Below are positions 23,101 through 35,100 of a stretch of 64,000 nt of DNA, one piece after another (within the stretch, counting starts at the first letter, position 1; every line of letters begins with the position of its first letter). The position numbers and the translations under genes are program-made. Location: the NCBI GenBank assembly GCA_039566865.1, contig CM076949.1, positions 6,849,501 to 6,913,500 on the forward strand, read 5' to 3'. This DNA comes from Aurelia coerulea (lineage: Eukaryota; Cnidaria; Scyphozoa; Semaeostomeae; Ulmaridae). Under the pieces are notes generated by a model. The model saw only the letters and a program-made list of their open reading frames with translations, did not search any database and was not told where the DNA came from.

Positions 23101-26100
23101 TTCTCGTTTACAGTTTTTTCACACACAAGTTAATGTGTGAAACTCGATGACAATGATTTTACCCCCAAATATGAGCGTCATATTATTTGGCTTGCTGTCA
23201 AAGAGTCCTGCCAACTCTTCTTTCCTCGTTGTTGTTCAGGAGGATAGCTTGCAACGCGGAAGTAGAGTAGCTTTTATGTTGACGACATCATATTATAAAG
23301 ATTGACCCCTTTGTGATATTCATCTGACCCCAACCCATTCCACTAATTGAAATGAATGGATGGGTAGACAGCTATAAAAAGTAACCCTTGCTCTTGGACT
23401 GCAGTTTGCTCTGACCTCGGCTCTGACTTCCTGGCAGGATCGTGGCAGGCTGTTGTGTCAGGTGCAGATAGATTTTACATGATACCCGAGGTCCTGCTCA
23501 TTGCTTGAGTCTGCGCTCACTTACCAAGTTAACAATTTGGCATTTCTCCAGAAGTCAACATACAAGGTCCAATTTATTGGGGGTGGGGATCTTGACCTAT
23601 AATCTGACGGGGACATGCAATTTTCCCCTAAAAACTGCTGCCCATAATTCCACAAAATTTTGAGAACTGTTTGGTCATAATTCCGCAAATTTGATGAAAT
23701 TCTTGGCCATAATCCCGCAAATTACGAAGCATTACCTCTATTGCAGCTTTTTATCCAGAACGGGACCCGAACTCCGCAAAATGTTTGAAAATAATACCCA
23801 TAATTCCACGAAATGTTTGAAAATGATACCAATAATTCTACAAAATGGCTGAAAATGCTACCCATAATCCACCTTTTCAAGGAAAGAGGCGCGAAAGCGG
23901 AAGTTTTTTGTTATTTGAGATATTGCATTTTTGAGGCCAAAATCTTGTTCTGCGTACAAAGTTTAGCGAAGTAGCAAATTTTCACATTCATATATGTCTT
24001 CATTTCAAAATTATGGCAATTTTAAGAATTTGAAGTCATAAGGGCTTTGACCGTGAAATCAAAGTTTGGACAAATTTTTGTCCAAACTCAGATTTCACGG
24101 TCAAAGCCCTTATGAATTCAAATTCTTTATATCATCATAATTTCTAAATAAAGATAGATATGAATGTGAAAATTTGCTTCAGCACTAAACCTTGTACTCG
24201 CAATAAGATTTTAGTCTCAAAAATGCAAAATCTCAAACAACGAAATACTTCCACTTTCGCACCTCTACCTTGAAAAGGTGGATTGCGCAGTTTCTTAGAA
24301 AAAGTGCTCCCAAAAGATGGCACGTGCCCGTACCACCAACCTAAGATATCCTCCTATCGCCCTAGAATTTATCCAATTCCTGTTGCCAATCATCAATGGT
24401 CAGGGACTACCAAATCCTTTCTGATCCTAAATGTTGGTTCGATAATCTGGGAGGTTGTAAAAACACATTTTGGGACATACATCTTTGAAAAATGATCACT
24501 CTGAGAAAATGCCAAGTATCGGGGACACACATTTTCTTTGCACCGTAGAGCAAGTTCACGAGAAGCAAGCCAGTTGAGCTTGGGTTGTTAAGCAACATCT
24601 GGGGGAGGGGTGTGTTTTATAGACTAGTTTTGAATATGCAAATTGTCGTGCTTCTCAGAGGATTGAACGATCCAAAGAAAACTTTGGACGCAAGGGGCTC
24701 TTTGTACTACAATTCTATCGGTAGTTTATGGCATTTCGTAAGTTTTTACCCTGATACTCATATGGGCTCATTGTATGCACTTGCCTCTCTTCTCTACGTA
24801 CTCTTTTCAGTGTCCTTATTATGGGAGAGAGGGGGGCCTTGGTGGATAGTGTTTCGGCAATATGCCAATAAATCCAACCTTGAGACCCCTAACCCTCAAC
24901 CCAAATCGTTCACCGAACCTGACCCTGAACCTAACTTGGACCCTCAACCTAACCCTAACCCCAACTCTTCCCCTACCCAAAAACCACCCTAACCCTAATC
25001 ATTTCAACCGTAACACTCACCTTTAGTATTTCAAGGTTTTGATATATTAGCGTGCTCCCAGTGTTTCAAACAGTCTGCTAGCATCTTTGTTGCGTTATGA
25101 AATATCAAGCAAAAAGCTGGATTGTTGCTGCCAAATTAGTGGGCACCAACCAGTGCACTTGTGTTCCAGTAAATCATTATGATAATTTATGATAATTTGC
25201 ATTACACTCTTTTTTGTTATAAGAATACTATAAACTTTCTCCAGCCTCAATATTCTTAAGAAATTTTCTTTTTGAGCCTGAACATATTCTTAAAGTATTC
25301 TTGTTTTTTCAAATCTGATATGGTTTCAGGGGAACATATTTAAAAGAAATGTCATGTCATTACGAGGAAATGGTTGAACGAAAGGAAAATTTAAGCAATT
25401 ATAACAGTAAGAATGTTCTTAACAATCATGAAGTTTTAAACATGCTTTTTGAAGAAATGAGATACGTCAGTCATGCGATTCTCTGTTCTGAACATCGCAA
25501 AACAGGCAACTGCTGAAAAATGAGACACAAATATGCGAGCTGAGGCTGAGCAATATTCTTATAATATTCTTAGAATTTGGATGATTCTGAGCCTGAATAT
25601 TCTCATAAACAATATTCTTATAAAAAAAACAGTGTACCTACACCTCTTTGTTATTGAATAACAGTGGGAGAAGATCCCTTATTTCGCATTCAAAATAAGT
25701 TATCATTCCTTGATGAATAACGATTCCAACTTTCATGCTTTTAAGTGTGGTATTTATGCGGAATCTCCTCAAGTTGGCTCATCGCTGTGCCCCTGAACTC
25801 TTGCACATTTTCCCCTCTTGATTGTTGAGGACAGAAGAAATTGTCGAATCATCTCTACATGCATTGTCATCTTGCAATTAGGGCTCGATTCTAAAGAGAA
25901 ATTCAGAGTATAGTCTTGGTTTGGTCCTTCTGTTCCTAAGCAGAACAACAGCTACCTATTAAGAAAAATATGACGCATAAATCCGTGTTACACAATATAT
26001 CTGGAAGAAGCATCTTCCACCTGGGTAAGAGCAACGTCCTTCCTTGTTAGACCAGGCTGTGGTGGAGGCATGTGCCACTTTTGTGCGGAATTTATCTGAC

Positions 26101-29100
26101 TCTTTTCCTGTTGCGATGTACAAACTACAAATTGTCTTGAAATCTTAAAGTCTCGTTTTCTTTCATTTCTTTACATAAACAGCTCTTGATGTTCTTGCTG
26201 CACGCTTTATATTACCCCTTTCGTAAGTTAGCTATCAATTTGAAACACAAAATTTTGACTCACTTCGAAAATATGCTGAAAGTGGCCTACTTGCATGCCA
26301 CAGAATTCAGAACAATTTTAGTAACTTGTCATTTTAGAAGGCGTTATTTATTAATCCGAAACCTAAAGTCGCTTGAAAAGCAGAATTAAAGTGAAGTTGC
26401 AGAGTTAGAACCGCTTTTGACTTGTCAAAGATCCAGGAAATCAGAGAAATTCATGAAATATTGTGAGACTTTTATAATTAATTTAAGAAATGGGGTATCT
26501 CACGACCCTAAAAAGTTCTAACTGATGCAAAATGGTTTGGATGTAATTCTTAATGCTATCAAATTGTAGATGCATGAATTGCAAATCTTTTGTCGTATCA
26601 AAAACCGCTAGCAAGACATTATTTTCCGCAAGAAACTGACATTTGAACGCCTCTGCCAGAAAGAAGTGGAATTTAGAAGTTTGTGGTAGGCCGTTTCAGA
26701 CCGTCTTGAACCGTTTTGCTATTTGTGGTTCCCTTGCTTGTTTCTTTTGCCTAGATAAGTTATTTTAAGATGATTTGATGTTTAAAGTATTGTTGAACTT
26801 CTTATAAATGTTAATCGAAATGTTAGAAGCTTCTAAAATCGAGAAATGCCTTGACTGATGTGTGTGAGGACTCTTCATGTCGCGAGATTTCTTCCTGTGC
26901 TTAGGCCCCTTTTAAAGCACGTTTCTAGATACTTTCTTGTAGCTTATTTACGGCAATTAGTTTCTTTATTCACTTGCTAAGATGCCTAGGAAGTTTCTCC
27001 AGAAGCTAAGAAGTAGTTGTACAGGAAAACTTGCCTAAAAGTTGTTGCATAACGCGAAGCGTAAACGATGTCAATGGCGTGTGTAGACGGGGGTCGTGTC
27101 ATTGCTGGTGGCAACACGCGATCTCACAGCTCTACTCTACCATCTTATCTATCAGCATTTCCCCACAGGCGCGTAATACTATTAAAACGGCAATGTTTGC
27201 ACAGTTTTGGTTAAATGTGCTACAATTGATCAAGGTCTCGACTAGAACTGTTGTTTTCTTACATCAATCATTTTCTGTAAATGTGCGCTTCGTGGCAAAG
27301 CGCGTTCTTGATAGCTTAGGCCCGACTGATCGGCGTGATCACTTTCATGTGAAGGCATTCTCGCCTTTTCTAGGGCTTCTCCTTTGGCTTGCATACCCAT
27401 ATTCGATATTTAGATGAAAGTTTATGTTTAGTTGTTGCAAACTAGAGGCATTGGAGGAACTTTTGACTGGGAAAAGTCTCCAACGACGTAACCAAGAAGC
27501 ATGTTTATGGGGCCCAAAGTGATCGCTTGTTGATAAAGACATTTAACCCTTTTCCTTTGGCTTGCATGCCCATATTCAATATTTAGATGAAAGTTTATGT
27601 TTAGTTGTTGCAAACTAAAGGCATTGGAGGAACTTTTGACTGGGAGAAGTCTCCAACGACGTTACCAAGAAGCATGTTTACGGGGCCCAATTGATCGCTT
27701 GCTTGTAAAGACATTTAATTTTATGCCCTCAATATTTAGATGAAAGTTTATGTTTAGTTGTTCCTATGGCCTCAGTACCTATAATCAGCATTTAAATGGC
27801 CATTCATATTTCGTTGCAGCAAAGTAGGGGCTTTGGTGGAACTTTTATCTGCCTATGCATCCAACAACTTTCTTTAAAAGGCTTCTTTATGGGGAATTCC
27901 TTGATCTGGGGTATTATGTTGGTTTTTAGAGGGTGAATCAAGCATTTTGTTGCTTTTTTTGAATTACTGCACTGTGGTTGTATTAGATAGTTTTGTGCGA
28001 TTTAGCAATGTTAATGTTTGCCCCTGGTTATACCTTTGCAACGCCTGTTGATTAGATTTTCTCAAGAAAGCCCCTTCAACGAACCTTCAAAAGTAGGCCT
28101 AAAATCACGACCAAATTTCTGCCTTACAGCAATGACATTCACATGATTCGGTGCGTGTTGTCCATTTAGGAGGATGAAAATGTTATCTATGGGAGCATTG
28201 AAATTTTATTCCGGGTAATTTCACACTCCCAAGAGGATGAAAAGGTTTAAAACCATGACCAAATTTCCTACCTTACAACAGTGGCGTTTACATGTTTCTA
28301 GCATGTCCCTTTGGGAGGATGAAAAATGAAAATGTCATTCCTGGGAGCATAACAATCTTACTGCGCACTGTGATCTAGACAGGGAATTAATCCCAAAAAA
28401 TGAAAATACGAGTATACACTATTTGAGGGTTTCATCATGGTGAAGAGACATTAAGCTATTCGATACAACAAAAATTTCTTAAATCCGACTCATAAATCCA
28501 GAGATATGATTTTTTAAAGTTTGACTAAATTGCGAACTGTTGTTTACATTGCAATTTCCGGCCTTTTGTTTGTGTTATCGTTGAAAACCCATACATTCAA
28601 GTTCTTGTAACTCTTCAATAAATGCACCGATTTTTTGAAACTTTTTTTTATTTTACAGATAAACACCTAAGCTATCTAAAAATACAAGGCTATTTGCAAA
28701 ATCTCAAGTTGGTATATCAATATTTGTCAAAATGGTGTATGACCTTTTTAAGCACAAAAACCAGGCAAATTATCAAAATTCCGTTTGTTATAGTGAAAAC
28801 AAAAAATCTAACTAAATCTAACTCTTCAAAAAAAATATCACAATTGAATATGATGTCTTGAGAGAATTTCTACCCAAGGATTCGTACAGCTTCGTACAGG
28901 AAAAAAAGTTATCACACATTTGGTATGATAGGCCCTTTTGGTTTAACGTTGATTTTTTGGCAATGATTTTTGGCTTTGTACATGATTGAACTGTTCCGCA
29001 TACGAACAGTGTTTATGCAAACTACTTTCAACTATCTTAGCTTTACTTGAGTAAAGCTTGTGTCTCTAAAGTATTTAGTTTTTGGTCGATAATCTAATTC

Positions 29101-32100
29101 TCATTGTACATGTCCTTGATAAGGCCTCTTCTCGGTTTAGTGTATCGATCACCTCACTTTAATGATAATTGACTGCCTGATCTTGGTCGGCTACGTTTTT
29201 TACCTCGTTCATCTACTTCATCGCTGAACACTCTTTCTTTTACACGCCTCATCCTTGACTTTAACTTGATACAATTTTTGGAGTACTAATTTAATTTTAT
29301 ATGCGTCTTCCTTCAGCCCCCCTTTCCTCTATCAGTTTATCAGCTAGATCCTTAAATTTCGCAGTATATTTCATGTTCTACTTCGTACTTTTATCCTTTA
29401 AATCACCGTTTTCAACTATGAAATCATAAAGCTCGCCATTTGTTGTGATAAACGTGATTGATTTTGTGACACGTAGCTATTGGAATGGTTTAAAGACTAC
29501 AGGCCAGCAGTGTTGTGTTTTAACAGTCATTGTTTTATTTTGTGGTAGGAACTGACTTGGAAATTAACATAGAAAAAATTCTGCTTCTCAATGAGGCATG
29601 TGAAAGATACAGGCTTGGCTTGGGTCAGTCATAGTTACGAGAAAAATTTTTTTATTGTTTTGCAGTTTCATATCAGTTTATGTAAAGTTGCGTCATCCTG
29701 TAATTTGAGCACTCTCTGCATCCTATGATCCTATATACAATATGGTGAGCTGTAGACACTCTCTATGCGTACTATCAAAGTTTAAAAGTTGAATATATAT
29801 TTTGAAATAACGAGGTAAAGTTGCCTTGCCTTAAACAAAGAGGCATTTAAGGCGAATAAGTGAATGGAAAAGTAGTGATAGGGGAATGTAGGCAGTAGTT
29901 ATGTTCCAATAAAAGTCGCCACAAGCATATCCGGACTATTGACGCCTCTTCCCTACCATATCGAAGCCCTTGAAGGCAGTCAGTTAACATTTTCATTGAC
30001 TATGGAATCAAGATAAAGATAAAAACCGAGTCGACAGACAAGAAGCATGAAAATGTTATACCAGAACAAGATCTTTATCAACAGTTGGTCGTCAAGGTTT
30101 CAGTGAGTACGACCATAACCAAACACAAACTGAAAAGGACCTACCATACCAAATGTGTGATAACTTTTTTTCCTGTACGAAGCTGTACGAATCCTTTGGC
30201 AGAAATTCTCTCAAGACATCATATTCAATTTTAATATTTTTTTCGAAGAGTTAGATTTAGTTAGATTTTTTGTTTTCACTATAACAGACGGAATGTTGAT
30301 AATTTGCCTGGTTTTCGTGCTTAAAAAGGTCATACGCCATTTTGACAAATATTGATATACCAACTTGAGATTTTAAAAAAAGCTTTGTATTTTTAGATAG
30401 CTTAGGTGTTTACCTGTAAGACAAAAAAAAGTTTCAAAAAATCGGTGCATTTATTGAAGAGATACAAGAATTTGAATTTCTGGGTTTTCAACAATACAAC
30501 AAACAAAAGGCCGGAAATTGCAATGTAAACAACAGTTCGCAATTTAGTCAAACTTTAAAAAATGATATCTCTGGATTTATAAGACGGATTTAAGAAATTT
30601 TTGTTTTATCGAATAGCTCAATGTCTCTTCGCCATGATGAAACCCTTAAATAGTGTATACTCGTATTTTCATTTTTTGGGATTAATTCCACGATTTCTAA
30701 AGAGCTGGATCACAGTGTTTGGATGGACCATAATTTAGTAGGGCCGAGTCATATATATGGGAGAGGAGGCGTGCTTCAATAGAACACATATACGTTGTTT
30801 TCTTCTCTCTGTATCTTTTGGAAAAAAATTTCCTTTACCTTGTGTTTGAACGAGTTTATATTGTTTGTAGTTTTAAATCAGAAGAAAGGCTATTCCATAT
30901 TTTTGGCCCCAAGTAGTATTAAGTAGTAGTAGTATTTTTGGTCGTGCTTTCATACCTGTTTTGAAAGGTTTCTTGAATGGGCTTTCTGGAGAACATTCCC
31001 ACATGATTTCAAAACGGAGTGGTTGGTTCTAGTCAGGTAAATGCTCAAATGGATTTGAACATTTCGACAATCAGATGATATTTTCCAATATTATCGTCTG
31101 GTTTTTCGAAAGTCCCCTATTTCGATCCCAAAGTAACCTTTTTCTCTGTAATTTTAAGTCTAACAGTGCTCCCAAGGGGAGACTCCCTATTAGTAGGTGA
31201 CCGGGGGTCAGACATTTTTTGGGTTTGGGAAACGTTGTCTAGTATACCTTTGGGTACGCTTTTCAGTGCAAATCAGTATATTTTTGGGGTTGCTGATGAG
31301 AAAATTTGACAAGGTGAGTGCTAAGCTGAGTTTTCACCTATATTTTGCAGTGCAGTTGCTGAAAAAGCTGTAAAACCTCTAGTTTTTATTGACTATCAAG
31401 CAATGAGCATATTTTTGGGGTCTAAAAATGTCCTAAGTTTTGTATATTTTTGGGTTTTTCAAAAATATGCTGTGTCTGACCCCCCGTCAAATACAATAGG
31501 GAGTTCCCCCTGGGACAGTGCTCCTTCAGTTTGAAAAAGTTGTCCTTCTGAGAACTATGCGACGCCAAGTGTGATTTTCTTCCTGAATCCCTGTATGTTT
31601 GCTCGATTCTCGCAAAACGTGCATCCGAGATTTTCGTTATTAATTTGACCTTCTGCAGATGGGAATCCTTTGTTATAAGTCAAATGCGCCTTCTTTTTGC
31701 TTCCCAAAAGTTGGTAATCACAGTTCGTCATTGGTTGAAACTTTCATTCGTTTGATCATAGTTTCTTTGTGTTAGTTTGCCCAGTGTAGTCACTGACATT
31801 GACTATATGTAAAAATATAATTCCCTAAAATTGCTTTGATGAAAGATACCAAGTTTCTAGACTCACGAAATAGTCCCAGTTATCGCAACAACAACAGCAA
31901 TAGCAATGACAACAACAACAACAATATATACTTTTCGCTCAAACTGGCAACCCCAGTCTTTTTGCTTTTTACTTTGTAGTTATAGCGTCCATCAGCCTAT
32001 CAATAGCAATAACTACGAACTTGCAATCAGTCTACCAAATTTCCATGGCCTTGATCTTTACCCAAATTTACTTTTCTTTCTAGACGTTTTCCTTCAGTAT

Positions 32101-35100
32101 CAACATTTCTTTACATGTTTCTACCTAGCATTATCGAAGCTGTGTCCTGGTCCTTCCTCTCGATGTGACCACACCTCGTGATTCCTCTTGCCTGGAATTG
32201 CAGAGTTGACGACTCTCCTCACTCTACTTAGCAAGTTCGGCAGGGCGGGCACTCGAACCACCAACCCTCAGATTAGTAGTCAAGCGTGCTACCACGGCGC
32301 CATCCTGCTCATGTGTGGTAAATAGCAGATCACTAAAAAGTGCCCCAGTGCTGCAAGCAGTTTTGGACATGAATACGGAAGGCAGCTGCGTTTGTTTTTG
32401 TTTTTTTGTTTGGCAATGTTGCTTTGAATCATGAATGGGAGAATAGAAAATGATTGTGTCGTCTGGAATCATTTAAAAAATGTCTTTTATGTTGATATCA
32501 TGTTGATATGTACTTATACCGTTTCTGTGTCTGTATAAGAAAGTGTCAAGCCTTGCAGTTCTTTACGCTTTCTGTTGTTGTAAGTAGGTATTTTCTATTG
32601 TTGCTGTTTTTCGCCCACTTGATATATCGTAATTCCTGGAATAAGCCCCCACCTTCGAGTTAGCCCCCCTCGAATAGGCCCCCACCCCAAAATATTTGTT
32701 TCCCAATATGTCAATATATCCCAATATATCTGCTGTTTTAAGCATACTGACCAGCCTCAAGTAAAAGATTAGTCCTGGTAACATTTTTGGCTGCTGCTAA
32801 AAAGCCCCCCTCGAATAAGCGCCCACCCCAAAATATGTTTTGCGGGGGCTTATTCGAGGACTTACGGTATTTTGCATTACATAATATCATCCAGGAAGCA
32901 GTTATATGCATTGAATTATTTTGAATCATAATGTGGTTCTAAGAACTGGCTTTGAAATACACCCACTTCTTAGAATATTAGATTTGACATATGAGTTGAG
33001 AGGGGTTACTTCATGTCTGTAGATCATTTCTGAAATTTATGTTTTGCTTCTGCCTATTCTGTGATACCTACGAACTCAAATTTGGCTATCTCTTGTTGAA
33101 TTTGAAAGATAATAGTGAAGACAATCGTGAAGCTCCCTGCTCCCCATAGATAAATAACAAACAGGAAGTTGCGAAAATGTTACCCAGGGGTAGGGAGCTT
33201 CGTATAAAACTGATCGAGACTGAATGCTCTTGTTATTTATTGGTTTTGAAATTGGGCGATCTGTTGGTTTGACGAATTTGACTAACTTTCCTGTTTTTTT
33301 GGGTTTAGAGAAAACTGAGCTCAGAGAAGAGCAATGCGAACTTGTTATTTTGTGTGTGTGGGATCGAAATTTCCTGTTTCTTTGTTTTTAAGTCATGATT
33401 ATCATGAGGCTAGGGGCTGCCCCATGCTTAGAGGGGCTAAGTGTGGATTTTTTATGGGGTTTCAGTAGTTTTAGATTTGGATCGGTTTGGTAAGCTGCTC
33501 GCTACGAATTGTCATCATATTAGTTGTACTCCAGTTGTAGTCCTTTGCCGAGACCCTTGATTTAATTTTAGGTCAGAGAGAATAAGGTCTCCTATTGAAG
33601 CTTGTCGATACCGGAAAATTATCGAAAGTATCTGAACAAGCATGATGACATCTCCCCGGGCAGCGTTTAGTTGATTTTCTGCCCTGGAAAATTTAACTTC
33701 CTTGTTGGAGTTTCCTTGGGACACTTTCGTACAATGACTGTTATGTTACCCTGGGTGTCCCAAGCACATTATGGACGCATCATTGAACTTAATTTATTGC
33801 AATAAACCATCGACTACCAAAGTCTCAAATATTGAGAAAGCAAATGTATCGAAATTTACGATCAGGAATCATTCAAAAATTTGAACGGTTTCGGGGACGG
33901 TTGCACCTCCCCCCCCTTCGGGAAGAAAACTCTGCTTGCCGCTGCCCCTTTCTGGCATGAAGTGCGCCTCTGGTCATGACGCTAGCCCAACTTTTTTATT
34001 TTCTGCAGACAGAATGTATAAAAAAAAGCCATACAAGTTATTGTTTTGTAGAAAAACCAAATTATGTTTGTAAAATGTAGCCCAAAAATTTTGCGCGCCA
34101 TCGGAGTCATTGGTGTGCATCCATTTCATTCTATTTTCGGTGCCCCTCTTTAAGTCCCCCTTTCGTATTCGTGGTGGATCAGCCCCTGATGTATATGTCA
34201 TTTTACTGGGGAAAGTGTAACTTTTAGTTGTTAAAATTTACTTGACTAAAATTTAGCATACTGTTCTTGGGATGTTGGTAATTTTTTGTTTTGCTGCTTT
34301 TTGAAGAGCTTACATTTTTTGTTTTTGAAGAGCATTGCGATAAAAGGCCATAAAATATTGCTATTTTGGCTTTTAAAATGATGAATGACAGTTGCATTGT
34401 AAAAATATTTCTTGGAGCTAAAAATACATGTTGCATGCAGAGGCACAAATGGTCATTTCTTTTGATCTTTAGAATATATTATTTCCAAATGTCATTGATT
34501 TGATGCTTTTCATCAAAAAAGTTGGAGGTCCTTCTTGAACCATTTCAGAAAACAGCTTCCAAACAAAATTGCCCATAAATTTTGAACAGTGTGACCAATG
34601 TTAGTGAAATAAATGTTAGCATCTAAGTTAAGAGGAAATAGGCTTTCAGATGGTATAAAACTGATGTATTTACTCTCAAGATTCAAATTCAGATCACCCA
34701 CAAAAAATATTGGTCCTTAAAAATATTATGCTAGGATTGTACCGTGTGACCCCGGGGGGGGGGTACTTGACTAGGGAAGTGACGGGGGTATGCAGAAAAC
34801 CTCTCCACACCCTGCTCCCTGTCGCATAAAAATAGGCCAAAAGTATACCCTGTCGCATAAAAATTTTGCCTCTCAAATACAGTGTAGAACGCAATTTTTG
34901 CTTGTGATACCCTGTCGCATAATTTTTACGATTATAATACCCTGTCGCATAATTTTCGTTATGAAAGGACACACTGTCGCATAATTTTTACCGCAAAAGG
35001 ACACCCTGTTGAGCGGGACATCCCGTCAGGTCAAGTATGGGAGTACCCCCCCCCCCTGGGCGTGTGACTCAACAAATAGTTAGACCTTTGACAGCCTGTG

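Noticed and set aside
24585..24992. 135-codon open frame with a Pro/Asn-rich C-terminus
   Set aside because: The tail is a translation of the telomere-like repeat and the rest shows no motif.
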